A DNA stretch of 64,000 bases from Micromonospora cabrerizensis (lineage in GTDB: Bacteria > Actinomycetota > Actinomycetes > Mycobacteriales > Micromonosporaceae): positions 1 through 64,000 of the forward strand of contig NZ_JAKKFI010000057.1 of assembly GCF_022230955.1 (NCBI RefSeq), written 5' to 3'. A program made the position numbers and the translations under genes. Positions 23,064-31,600 of the stretch are shown here, piece after piece. Every line of letters starts with the position of its first letter. The first letter of the stretch is position 1. The notes below the pieces were generated by a model. That model had not been told where the DNA came from, ran no database searches, and saw nothing but the letters and a program-made list of their open reading frames with translations.

Positions 23064-25055
23064 ATGCCCAAGCGGGTAACCACGGAACCCGGTCGAGATC
23101 GGGGCCCGGCGATCCTGGCACCGGCCCGCTTCGGGGGTTTTCCCGGGGCGGTACGCGCACCGGTCCCCGGCAACTCGTTGATCAAGTTTCTCGCCACGAC
23201 CGACCACAAGCAGATCGGTCTGCTGTACCTGCTGACCTCCTTCGGGTTCTTCCTGGTGGCCGGGCTCCAGGCGATGGTGATGCGTGCCGAGCTGGCCCGA
23301 CCGGGGATGCAGTTCCTCTCCTCGGAGCAGTACAACCAGCTCTTCACCTCGCACGGCGCGGTGATGCTGCTGCTGTTCGCCACGCCCGCGGCCTTTGGTT
23401 TCGCCAACTACATCGTGCCGATCCAGATCGGCGCACCGGACGTGTCGTTCCCCCGCCTCAACGCGCTGGCCTACTGGCTGTACCTGTTCGGCGGGTTGAT
23501 GGTGGTCGGCGGGTTCCTCACCCCGGGCGGCTCGGCGGACTTCGGGTGGACCGCGTACAGCCCGCTGAGCAGCGTCGAGCACTCCCCCGGCGTGGGCGCG
23601 AACATGTGGGTGCTCGGCTTGGTCGTCTCCGGGCTCGGCACCATCCTCGGCGCGGTCAACCTGATCACCACGATCCTCACCCTGCGCGCGCCCGGGATGA
23701 CCATGTTCCGGATGCCGATCTTCACCTGGAACATGCTGTTCACCAGCGTGCTGGTGATCCTCGTCTTCCCGCTGCTGGCCGCCGCGCTGCTGGCGCTGTC
23801 CGCCGACCGGCTGCTCAACGCGCACGTGTACGACCCGGCCACCGGCGGGCCGATGCTCTGGCAGCACCTGTTCTGGTTCTTCGGTCATCCCGAGGTGTAC
23901 ATCATCGCGTTGCCGTTCTTCGGCATCATCACCGAGATCATCCCGGTCTTCTCCCGCAAGCCGCTCTTCGGCTACACCGGCATCGTGCTGGCCACCATCG
24001 CGATCACCGTGCTGTCCATGACGGTCTGGGCACACCACATGTTCGCCACCGGCCAGGTGCTCCTGCCGTTCTTCAGCATCCTGAGCTACCTGATCGCGGT
24101 GCCCACCGGCGTGAAGTTCTTCAACTGGATCGGCACCATGTGGAAGGGGCAGCTCACCTTCGAGACACCGATGCTGTTCGCCATCGGCTTCCTCGTCACG
24201 TTCCTGCTCGGCGGTCTCACCGGTGTGCTGCTGGCCAGCCCGCCGGTCGACTGGCACACCCACGACAGCTACTTCGTGGTGGCGCACTTCCACTACGTGG
24301 TGTTCGGCACCGTCGTCTTCGCGCTCTTCGGCGGCTACTACTTCTGGTGGCCCAAGATGACCGGGCGACTGCTCGACGAGCGCCTCGGCAAGGCGCACTT
24401 CTGGACCATGTTCATCGGCTTCCACGGCACCTTCCTCGTGCACCACTGGCTGGGCAACGAGGGCATGCCGCGCCGGTACGCCGACTACCTGCCCACCGAC
24501 GGGTTCACCACGCTGAACACGATCTCCAGCATCTTCGCCTTCATCCTCGGCCTGTCCACGTTGTTCTTCATCTACAACGCGTGGAAGTCCTGGCGGTACG
24601 GGGCGGTGGTGACGGTGGACGACCCGTGGGGCTTCGGCAACTCGTTGGAGTGGGCCACCAGTTGTCCACCGCCGCTGCGCAACTTCGATCGGATGCCCCG
24701 GATCCGCTCCGAGCGCCCCGCCTTCGATCTGAAGTACGGTCCGCTCGTCGCCGACCTGGGCCGCGACCTGCCGCAGCGCACCACCAAACCGCCGCAGCAG
24801 TTCGGCGACGAGCTGCGGGTGGAGCACCACGCACCGGAGTCGCCGTCGGCCGAGGGTGCGCACGGCGCCCGCGACGCGACCGACTACCAGCCGGCGCCCC
24901 GCTCCGGCGCCCGGCCGGTGGACGTGCCGGAACCCGAGGGTGTCCGTCGGCCGAGCTTCGAGGAGAGCGACCCACCCAAGGACGCCGACGACGCGCCGAA
25001 GCCGCACGAACGCTGGCGTCACCCGCACAGCGACGGCAAACCCGAGGAGCACTGA
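23064..25055 (+). CDS. ctaD: Cytochrome c oxidase (aa3-type) subunit I
   Basis: 663 residues, haem-copper oxidase subunit I with twelve membrane helices. Visible ligand motifs are [14 protein letters not shown] (Cu-B His, Tyr cross-link region), WAHHMFATG and [22 protein letters not shown] (haem ligands). It reduces O2 to water in the aa3 complex. The last 100 residues form a hydrophilic, Pro/Asp/Glu-rich cytoplasmic tail longer than usual for the family. The gene stands alone, away from the ctaC/ctaE/qcr cluster, so it is probably a second, stress-induced copy of subunit I. Confidence 0.95.
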   Translation: MPKRVTTEPGRDRGPAILAPARFGGFPGAVRAPVPGNSLIKFLATTDHKQIGLLYLLTSFGFFLVAGLQAMVMRAELARPGMQFLSSEQYNQLFTSHGAVMLLLFATPAAFGFANYIVPIQIGAPDVSFPRLNALAYWLYLFGGLMVVGGFLTPGGSADFGWTAYSPLSSVEHSPGVGANMWVLGLVVSGLGTILGAVNLITTILTLRAPGMTMFRMPIFTWNMLFTSVLVILVFPLLAAALLALSADRLLNAHVYDPATGGPMLWQHLFWFFGHPEVYIIALPFFGIITEIIPVFSRKPLFGYTGIVLATIAITVLSMTVWAHHMFATGQVLLPFFSILSYLIAVPTGVKFFNWIGTMWKGQLTFETPMLFAIGFLVTFLLGGLTGVLLASPPVDWHTHDSYFVVAHFHYVVFGTVVFALFGGYYFWWPKMTGRLLDERLGKAHFWTMFIGFHGTFLVHHWLGNEGMPRRYADYLPTDGFTTLNTISSIFAFILGLSTLFFIYNAWKSWRYGAVVTVDDPWGFGNSLEWATSCPPPLRNFDRMPRIRSERPAFDLKYGPLVADLGRDLPQRTTKPPQQFGDELRVEHHAPESPSAEGAHGARDATDYQPAPRSGARPVDVPEPEGVRRPSFEESDPPKDADDAPKPHERWRHPHSDGKPEEH

Positions 25056-25070
25056 CGGGTACGTGCACAG

Positions 25071-25102
25071 AAGGGCCGACACCCCGCGGGGTGTCGGCCC
25101 TT
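25071..25102. terminator. Bidirectional terminator, perfect 15-bp stem
   Basis: AAGGGCCGACACCCC is followed after two bases by its exact reverse complement. It lies between the convergent ctaD and sigma-factor genes, so it can stop transcripts from both sides. Confidence 0.9.
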
Positions 25103-25119
25103 CGCCCGTACGTCTGTGG

Positions 25120-26262
25120 TCAGTCCCGGGCCGGCGCCAGGCCGGCGGCGGTGAGCGAGCGGCGCACCGCGGGCTGGACCCGGGTCAGCCGCAGAGGCAC
25201 CCCGGTCCGCTCCGCCGCGTCCCGTCCGGCCATCAGCGCGGCTATCCCGCCGGCGTCGAAACCACCCGCGCCGACCAGGTCGACGACCACTTCGCTGGGC
25301 TGGCCGGTGACCGCCTCCAGCATGGCCCGGCGCAGCTGGTCCGCGCCGTCGCGGTCGATCTCGCCGCCGACCTCGACGACCACCCGGTCGCCGTTCTGCT
25401 TGACCGAGATCCGGGTCTTGCCCGGGTCGGGCTCGGCGGCGCCGTTCTGCCATGGCGGCGGCGCATCGGCGAGCATCGCCTGGCGCAGCCAGGTGAGCGC
25501 CCGCGACAGCAGCCGGGACACGTGCATCTGCGAGATGCCGAACCGGGCGGCGATCTCCGCCTGGGTCTGGTTGCCGTAGAACCGCATCGCCAGGATGCGT
25601 CGCTCACGCCAGGGCAGTCGGTGCAGCAGGCCGCTCACCGTGACCCGGTCGTCGACGGATTCGAGGGCGTTGTCCGACTCGCCGACGAGGTCCCCGAACT
25701 CCGCGGAGCTCTCCCCGCCCACCGGGGCGTTGAGTGAGGCCGGGCTGTAACCGGCCGCCGACTCCAGCGCGGCGAGGATCTCCGCCTGCGGGGTCTCCAG
25801 TCGGGCGGACAGCTCGGCCACCGACGGCGCCCGGGACAGCTCGCTGGTCAACGCCGCGGTGGCCTGCCCCACCTCCAGGATGAGGTCGCGCAGCCGGCGG
25901 GGCACGTGCACGCCCCAGGTCCGGTCCCGGAAGTGTCGTTTGATCTCGCCCACGATGGTGATCGCGGCGTACGCGGTGAACGAGCCCCGTTCCGGGTCAT
26001 ACCGGTCGACCGCGTTGACCAGCCCCAGCCGGGCCACCTGCTCCAGGTCCTCCAGCGGCTCCCCACGACCCCGGTAGCGGCGGGCCAGCCGCCCGGCGAA
26101 GGGCAACGCGAAGCGCACGAGGTCGTCCCGGGCCTCGCCCCGCCGCTCCGGGGGCAGCCCTTCGATCCGGGCCGCGTACGCCAGTGCCGCCGCGTCGAGA
26201 TCCTCAAGACCTCGATCGGTGGGTGGTGGTGTGGTCGTGGTCGTGCTCGTCTGTCCGAACAT
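25120..26262 (-). CDS. SigB/SigF-type sigma factor fused to a C-terminal STAS domain
   Basis: 380 residues. Sigma-70 region 2 (DDLVRFALPFAGRLARRYRG, LEDLEQVARLGLVNAVDRYDP, FTAYAAITIVGEIKRHFRD), region 3 and region 4 (LPWRERRILAMRFYGNQTQAEIAARFGISQMHVSRLLSRAL) are intact and of the SigB/F/G group. About residues 280-380 form a STAS domain (VVVEVGGEIDRDGADQL). Its phosphosite motif is FDAGGIAAL, lacking Ser. Sigma-STAS fusions are unusual: the tail could sequester or repel an anti-sigma factor in cis. The ATG at 26262 follows GAGGGAGG. No promoter of its own class was found upstream. Confidence 0.9.
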   Translation of the reverse strand: MFGQTSTTTTTPPPTDRGLEDLDAAALAYAARIEGLPPERRGEARDDLVRFALPFAGRLARRYRGRGEPLEDLEQVARLGLVNAVDRYDPERGSFTAYAAITIVGEIKRHFRDRTWGVHVPRRLRDLILEVGQATAALTSELSRAPSVAELSARLETPQAEILAALESAAGYSPASLNAPVGGESSAEFGDLVGESDNALESVDDRVTVSGLLHRLPWRERRILAMRFYGNQTQAEIAARFGISQMHVSRLLSRALTWLRQAMLADAPPPWQNGAAEPDPGKTRISVKQNGDRVVVEVGGEIDRDGADQLRRAMLEAVTGQPSEVVVDLVGAGGFDAGGIAALMAGRDAAERTGVPLRLTRVQPAVRRSLTAAGLAPARD

Positions 26263-26486
26263 CCGCGCCTCCCTCAGGAAGGTCCCCCGCCCGGATCGGG
26301 AAACCGGTCGTGCGCGTGGTCGATCCACGCACCGGGCCGGAAAAGTGGGTCAGTGACTGGGATGCCAAGCGGGCGACACCGCCTCTACGCAGCGCAATCA
26401 GGCCGTCGCAGCCAGCGATGTTCCCGCTCCGTAGGTACTCAATCACGGGACCCCGGGTTCGCGAGGATGTTTCGGCGTGCTCCGTC

Positions 26487-27926
26487 TCAGGAGACCAGCA
26501 ACCCCTGGTGGCCGCCGCTGTCGCGGAGCACGGCCAGCGCCTCGGCGGCCCCCAGCGGGGGCGGCACGGGCAGGTCGTACGGCTGGGCGCGCATGACCTC
26601 GGTGGCCCGGCGGGTGGGCACGGAGGTGACCGGGTAGCCACGGGCGGTGGTCCGGTCCAACGCCCGACGCCGTCGCCCGAACCCGGCCACGGCCAGCCAC
26701 TGGGGCAGTCCCGCCAGCGCGGGCGAGCGCATCCCGGGCGGCTCGGGCAACACGTCCACCGAGCTGAACGCCTCGCTGCCGGCCAGCCACCACTCGGCCT
26801 CGTCGACCGTGCGTCGGGTGGCGTTCTCGCACCAGTACGGCACCAGCCCCGCCCGCACCACTTGCCACGGGTCGAGCAGACGGCCGCATTCCACCACCAA
26901 CCGGTCACCGGTCTTGCCTGCGCCGCGCAGCCACCGCCGGTACAGGTCGGCGACGCCCGCGCTCAACGCCGCCGGTCGGGGCACCAGCACCCGGTGCAGC
27001 GGGTGCTCGTGGCGGGTGGACCAGTCCCGTGCGGCCGTCTCGAAGCCCGGGTCGACGCCGTGCTCGGCCTGACCCGACGGTACGGACACCTCCGGTGGTT
27101 CCCAGCGGGCCACGCTGCCGCCGACGGAGCGCAGGACCTGCCGCAGCGCGTGGCTGTCCGGGTGGAAGTCCACCGGGTCCATCCCGCTGGCCGGGCAGCC
27201 GACCTGGAAGCTGTGCCCCGGGCCGCCCTCCAGGACCGGCCAGGTGCGCGCGTCGTCGACCAGCAGCACCGGCGCACCGGGGAGCAGGCGGTCGGCCAGG
27301 AACTGCGCGTACGCGGCCGGTAGGGCCCTCCACGCGGCGGTCAGCGCCACGGTCGCGCCGGCCAGCGCGCCACGGCTGGCCGGGCAGTGCACCTGCCGCA
27401 GGTGCAGGTCGGCGTTGCCGGCCAGCAGCCGGGTGGCGAGTGCCGCGCCGTGCTCCAGGGCGGCTGCCGGATTGTCCACCGCTCCGTCGGACCAGTGCAG
27501 GATCATGTCGAAGCCGGCCGGCAGCAGTGGCACGCCGAGGGCCACCGCGAGGTGCGCCGCCCCGCCGTGCGGGGAGCCGATGAGCACCCCCGGGTAGCGC
27601 TGGCGGGGGTACTGGTCGACGAACCAGCGGGCCACCCGTGCGGCGTCCACCTCGTCGGCCTGGTCCACGGTCAGCGCGACCCGACCGGCGGCGCGGGTGA
27701 CCGCGGCACGGCGTACCGGCTCCGGGGTACCGGGGAACCGTGACGTCGGCCCGGTCTGACCGAGATCGGCGCAGTCCACGCCGCGAAGCGCCCGGGCGGT
27801 GGCGGCGACCAGCACCCGGGCGGCGCTGCCCGCGGCCACGACCCGGTCGCCGGCCAGACCGGCGCCATCGGCCGTCAGCCCCTTGTGCACCTTGTGCACC
27901 GGGCCCACCTTGCCTCGTTCGCTCAC
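26487..27926 (-). CDS. Hypothetical protein (479 aa)
   Basis: Not recognised. Starts at one of two adjacent GTG codons (27926 or 27929) before VSERGKVGPVHKVHKG. The fold looks mixed alpha/beta with GVLIGSPHGGAAHLAVALGVPLLP, GFDMILHWSDGA and VLLVDDARTWPVLEGGPGHSFQVG. No transmembrane helix, signal peptide or known catalytic signature is convincing, although SPHGGAAH could be a nucleophile or cofactor turn. It lies between the sigma factor and the CDGSH gene. The minus strand carries GTTT-N15-GGGAAG just upstream, a near match to the stress promoter, which would give an almost leaderless transcript. The frame stays open upstream to 28634, over the CDGSH gene, but that part is not taken as coding. 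Confidence 0.6.
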   Translation of the reverse strand: MSERGKVGPVHKVHKGLTADGAGLAGDRVVAAGSAARVLVAATARALRGVDCADLGQTGPTSRFPGTPEPVRRAAVTRAAGRVALTVDQADEVDAARVARWFVDQYPRQRYPGVLIGSPHGGAAHLAVALGVPLLPAGFDMILHWSDGAVDNPAAALEHGAALATRLLAGNADLHLRQVHCPASRGALAGATVALTAAWRALPAAYAQFLADRLLPGAPVLLVDDARTWPVLEGGPGHSFQVGCPASGMDPVDFHPDSHALRQVLRSVGGSVARWEPPEVSVPSGQAEHGVDPGFETAARDWSTRHEHPLHRVLVPRPAALSAGVADLYRRWLRGAGKTGDRLVVECGRLLDPWQVVRAGLVPYWCENATRRTVDEAEWWLAGSEAFSSVDVLPEPPGMRSPALAGLPQWLAVAGFGRRRRALDRTTARGYPVTSVPTRRATEVMRAQPYDLPVPPPLGAAEALAVLRDSGGHQGLLVS

Positions 27927-28136
27927 CACGCGGCCCGGCTTCCCGTCCCGATGGGGTTCAAACGGGGCATCACCCACCCGGCGGCACATTCGGCCGGTCG
28001 GCGGGGTGCGCCGGTCATCGTCGGCGTTCGGCGACGATCGACGGGAGCCGGACGGCAACCCGCCTTCTCCCACCTGCCGGAACACGGCGGCCGACGGGCG
28101 TGTTTCGCCAGGGCCAGGGCGGGCACTTCCGGGGCC

Positions 28137-28367
28137 ATGCGCACCGACGACGCCATCGAACCAGCCGCCGCGACGATCACCCCGTACGAGGACGGCCCGC
28201 TGCTGGTCCGCGGCGACTTCGAGCTGGTCACGCCGGACGGCGAGCGCATCGACGCGCGCCGGGCCACGGTGGCACTGTGCCGGTGCGGCAAGTCGGCGCT
28301 CAAGCCCTTCTGCGACGGCACCCACAAGGCGATCAACTTCCGCGCGGGCACCACCCGCGAGGGCTGA
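28137..28367 (+). CDS. CDGSH iron-sulfur protein
   Basis: 76 residues with the CDGSH zinc-finger-like signature CRCGKSALKPFCDGTH: Cys48, Cys50, Cys59 and His63, which ligate a [2Fe-2S] cluster. Such proteins (mitoNEET family) are redox- or cluster-transfer proteins. The ATG at 28137 (MRTDDAIEPA) gives a typical short bacterial form. It is convergent with the haem-oxygenase-like diiron protein gene, a pairing that suggests linked redox function. A weak stress-type motif, GTTT-N15-GGGCAC, ends 10 bases before the start. Confidence 0.92.
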   Translation: MRTDDAIEPAAATITPYEDGPLLVRGDFELVTPDGERIDARRATVALCRCGKSALKPFCDGTHKAINFRAGTTREG

Positions 28368-28380
28368 CCCCATCTCACGT

Positions 28381-28506
28381 CGCCGCGTGACCCTCCGTGA
28401 GCGCGCGGACGGCCAGGCCCCTCGTCGCGTGACCCAGCGTGAGCGTGCGGACGGCCAGACACATCGCCGCGTCACCCAGCGTGAACGCGCGAACGGACCA
28501 GACCAG
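28381..28506. repeat. 42-bp tandem repeat, three units
   Basis: Units start at 28381, 28423 and 28465 with the word CG(C/T)CGCGT(G/C)ACCC. They are about 80-90 percent alike. They fill part of the 331-base gene-free gap (28368-28698) between CDGSH and the diiron protein. Both strands stay open because the period is divisible by three, but no ribosome site supports a gene. Confidence 0.88.
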
Positions 28507-28515
28507 AGGCACCGC

Positions 28516-28592
28516 CCCCCTTTGCTCTGCACCCCTCGATGCACCGGTTGCGGAGCGTGCGTGGTGCGCGGGCGGGTGCAGAGCAAAGGGGG
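28516..28592. repeat. Long stem-loop element, 19-bp perfect arms
   Basis: CCCCCTTTGCTCTGCACCC (28516-28534) is exactly inverted at 28574-28592 around a 39-base loop. It resembles a dispersed Micromonospora intergenic element and lies between convergent genes, where it can act as a terminator. Bases 28593-28698, up to the diiron gene, show nothing further. Confidence 0.9.
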
Positions 28593-28698
28593 CAAGGCAC
28601 ATGGCCAGCTCCCACCCGACGGCCGGCGGCCCACCCCGCCGGACCCACAAGCCCTGGGCGTGATCCGTCAGCTTCCCGGTTGTGCCGAGCCGTTCGAA

Positions 28699-29796
28699 TC
28701 AGACAAGCGCGGGCGGGGCCGGCGGGGCAACCGCGGGCAACGCGACGAGCGAGACGGTCGGCGGCACGGTCGGCGGGGCGGGCGACCGCAGTGAGCTGCG
28801 GCCGGCGGACCAACTGTCCAGCAGGTGTGCGGCGAACAACCGGTCCACCGCGAGCCCGGCCGCCGCGCCGAAGAGCACGTCGGGAGCGAGGGTCGGCTCG
28901 ACACGGACGAGGCCGCCGCACATGTCGTGCGCGGCGATCTGCTCGTGTACCGCGTCGGCCTCGACGTGCTCGTCGTAGAAGCGGGTCGCCACCTCGTCGA
29001 GGCCGAGCCGGCGTAGCCCGTTGCCGTAGCGTCGGTTCGGCAGCGAGGAGGTCATCTCGAACGCGGCCAGGTGCCCGAGCAACGCGCCGCGCAGCCGTCG
29101 GTGCAGGCCGAGCAGCGACATCAGGTTGTTGGTCGCCAGGGTCACCGCCGGCACGGCGTCCAGGTGAGCGGCGTACGCGGTGTCCAGCCCCAGCCGGTCG
29201 AGGGTGCGCCGGAACAGCTCGGCGTGCATCCGGTCCAGCCGGCCGTTGCCGTACTCGTCGGTCTGGATCTCCACGAGCGCGGCCTTGGCTGGGCCGCCGA
29301 GGCGGGGCAGCGCCCAGCTGTGCGGGTCCGCCTCACGCAGGTGGTAGACGGACCGGTGGACGACGAACTCGCGGAACTGGGTGAGATCGGCGCGTCGTTG
29401 CAACGTCGCGGCCAGCGGCGGCCCATCGTCGGCCGCGACCACCTGGGCCAGGCCGGCCGCCACCCCGGCGGCGGGCACCGTCGGCGCGCCGACCAGTCGG
29501 CGCAACGCCGCCTCGAAGACCGCTTCGCACCGGGCGCGCAGCGCGAGCAGCGTCGGCTGCCACTCCCACGAGTCGTCCACCCCGAGCCAGCCCCGGTAGT
29601 GCAGCTCGTAGCAGAGGAACAGAGTCAGCTGAAGGTCCTCGTCGGTGATCGGGTCCGCCGGGTCGAGGTCGACGCCGAGACCGGTCGGCAGGTCGTGCGG
29701 CGGGCGCCGCAGAGCCTCGACCACCGCCGCGGAGAGCGTGCCACGCGGCCGCGGCAGGATCGCCGGGCCGTAACGGCGGTCAGCGGTCTCGGACAT
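28699..29796 (-). CDS. Haem-oxygenase-like diiron protein (iron-containing redox enzyme family)
   Basis: 365 residues with the helical haem-oxygenase-like fold used by HDO diiron oxidases. Candidate metal ligands sit in YELHYRGW, IQTDEYGNGRLDRMHAELF, AFEMTSSLPNRRYGNG and RFYDEHVEADAVHE, spaced as in the family. Members perform oxygen-dependent oxidation or cleavage of small molecules; the substrate here is unknown. The ATG at 29796 follows GGAGG. The Pro/Val-rich C-terminal 30 residues look disordered. It follows the TPP enzyme gene by 49 bases on the same strand and is convergent with the CDGSH gene. Confidence 0.85.
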   Translation of the reverse strand: MSETADRRYGPAILPRPRGTLSAAVVEALRRPPHDLPTGLGVDLDPADPITDEDLQLTLFLCYELHYRGWLGVDDSWEWQPTLLALRARCEAVFEAALRRLVGAPTVPAAGVAAGLAQVVAADDGPPLAATLQRRADLTQFREFVVHRSVYHLREADPHSWALPRLGGPAKAALVEIQTDEYGNGRLDRMHAELFRRTLDRLGLDTAYAAHLDAVPAVTLATNNLMSLLGLHRRLRGALLGHLAAFEMTSSLPNRRYGNGLRRLGLDEVATRFYDEHVEADAVHEQIAAHDMCGGLVRVEPTLAPDVLFGAAAGLAVDRLFAAHLLDSWSAGRSSLRSPAPPTVPPTVSLVALPAVAPPAPPALV

Positions 29797-29845
29797 GGGA
29801 CCTCCAGCATCGGTGGGCCGCTTCTGATGCCCTGGCCCGGGGCCG

Positions 29846-31600
29846 CTAAACGAAGTCGTTGGCGTTCGCGGTGAGCTCCACCTGCTCCCGGACCTTCCGG
29901 GCCGGGGCGCCTTCGGCGTACAGGCCACGCAGGTCGGCGAACGCCGGTTGCGGCGGCGCCAACGACACCGCCGGGTCGACGACCGCTTCCAGGACGCAGG
30001 GACGGTCCGCCGCGAGGGCCTCGTCCCAGGCCGCGCCGACCAGCTCCGGGCGGTCCACCCGCACCCCGTGCAGCCCGAGCAGGCGGGCCCAGCCGGCGTA
30101 CGGCACGTCGGGGCGGCGGTGGGTCGGGTCGGACGACGGCTGCCGCCCGCCACCCATGCCTTTCTGGTCGCGGTTGTTGAGCACCAGCACCACCAGCCGG
30201 GGGTCGCGCCACTGCTGCCAGTGGTGCGACACGGTGATCAGCTCGGCGAGCCCGTTGAGTTGCATGGCCCCGTCACCGACCAGCGCGATCACCGGTTGGT
30301 CGGGGGCGGCGAGTTTGGCGGCCACCGCGTACGGCAGGGCGCAGCCCATCGAGCCGAGAGTGCCGCACAGTTGGGCTTGCACCCCGGGTGGCAGGGTGAG
30401 GTGCCGGGCGTACCAGTAGAGGACAGAGCCGACGTCGACCGCGACCGCGCCGCTGCCCGGCATCCGGGCGGACAGCTCCTGGAGGACGAGCTGCGGGTTG
30501 ACCGGGTCGGCGGGCGCGGCCACCCGCTCGGCGGCGACCCCCCGCCACCGGTCCACCGAGCTTTCCACCGTGGCGCGCCACTGCTGCTCGGGCCGGCCGC
30601 GCAGGCGGGTGAGCAGGGCCCGCAGCGTTTCGGCGGCGTCGCCGACGAGCGGCACGTCGGCCGGGTAGCGGGTGCCGATCCGGCGACCGTCGATGTCGAT
30701 CTGCACCGTGCGGGCCTGCTCCGGCATCGGGAAGTAGTTGGTCCACGGGTCGTTGGTGCCGACCATCAGCAGCGTGTCGCAGCCGCCCATCAGCTCAGCC
30801 GCCGCCGGGGTGCCGACCTCGCCGAGCACCCCGGTGTGAAACGGCAGCCGCTCGTCGAGGACCGGCTTGCCCAGCAGTGAGGCGGCCACCCCGGCCCCGA
30901 GCCGGTCGGCGATCTCGATGATCTCGGGAGCCGCGTCGCGACCGCCCTGGCCCACCAGGATCGCGACGCGCTGGCCGCCGCCGAGCAGTTGCGCGGCGGC
31001 ATCGAGGTCCACCTCGTGGGGCAACACCCGGGCCAGCGGCTCACCCGGGGTCGCCGTCATCACCCCAGCGGCGTACGTCTGGAGGTCGGGCACCACGGCT
31101 TCCTGCAACTGCCGGGGCAGCACGACGCAGGTCGGGCTGCGCGTCGCCGCCGCCGTGCGGAACGCCTGGTCCAGCAGCGCGACCACGTCCTCGGGGCTGC
31201 GTCCGTAGCGGACGAACTGGTTGCACACGTCGCCGAAGAGCCGGCTCAGCCCGATCTCCTGGTGGGCGCCGCCGAGCGGCCCGGAGATGTCCTCCCCGAC
31301 GATCGCCACCACCGGCTTGCTGTCCAGCTTGGCGTCGTAGAGGCCGTTGAGCAGCTGGACGGCGCTGGGCCCCTGGGTGGCGAGGCAGACCCCGATGCCG
31401 CCGGTGAACTTGGCGTGCCCGGTGGCCATGAACGAGGCGGTCTCCTCGTGCCGGGCCGGGACGAACGCCGGCTCACCGCCGGTGCGGTCCAACGCCTCGA
31501 TCAGCGGGGCGATGGCCTCACCCGGATAGCCGAAGGCGCGGGGCACGCGCCAGGCCAGGAGCCGCTCCACCACCAGGTCCGCCACCCGGCGCTCAGCCAT
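29846..31600 (-). CDS. Pyruvate-oxidase/acetolactate-synthase-like TPP enzyme
   Basis: 584 residues with the three-domain layout of POX/AHAS enzymes: N-terminal pyrimidine-binding domain with the catalytic Glu in ARHEETASFMATGHAK, a central FAD/nucleotide-like domain, and a C-terminal TPP domain with VGDGAMQLNGLAELITVSHH and VLVLNN. The probable reaction is decarboxylation of pyruvate or another 2-oxoacid. Its start overlaps by 8 bases the end of the Vms1-like gene upstream (31593-31600). The diiron protein gene follows 49 bases after its stop, so the three genes probably form one operon. Confidence 0.88.
   Translation of the reverse strand: MAERRVADLVVERLLAWRVPRAFGYPGEAIAPLIEALDRTGGEPAFVPARHEETASFMATGHAKFTGGIGVCLATQGPSAVQLLNGLYDAKLDSKPVVAIVGEDISGPLGGAHQEIGLSRLFGDVCNQFVRYGRSPEDVVALLDQAFRTAAATRSPTCVVLPRQLQEAVVPDLQTYAAGVMTATPGEPLARVLPHEVDLDAAAQLLGGGQRVAILVGQGGRDAAPEIIEIADRLGAGVAASLLGKPVLDERLPFHTGVLGEVGTPAAAELMGGCDTLLMVGTNDPWTNYFPMPEQARTVQIDIDGRRIGTRYPADVPLVGDAAETLRALLTRLRGRPEQQWRATVESSVDRWRGVAAERVAAPADPVNPQLVLQELSARMPGSGAVAVDVGSVLYWYARHLTLPPGVQAQLCGTLGSMGCALPYAVAAKLAAPDQPVIALVGDGAMQLNGLAELITVSHHWQQWRDPRLVVLVLNNRDQKGMGGGRQPSSDPTHRRPDVPYAGWARLLGLHGVRVDRPELVGAAWDEALAADRPCVLEAVVDPAVSLAPPQPAFADLRGLYAEGAPARKVREQVELTANANDFV

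Noticed and set aside
28381..28506. CRISPR array
   Set aside because: Three units with no unique spacers between them and no cas genes; it is a plain tandem repeat.
26487..28634. N-terminal extension of the 479-residue protein over the CDGSH gene and the 42-bp repeats
   Set aside because: The extension lies antisense to the CDGSH gene and through noncoding repeats. The real start is one of the GTG codons near 27926.
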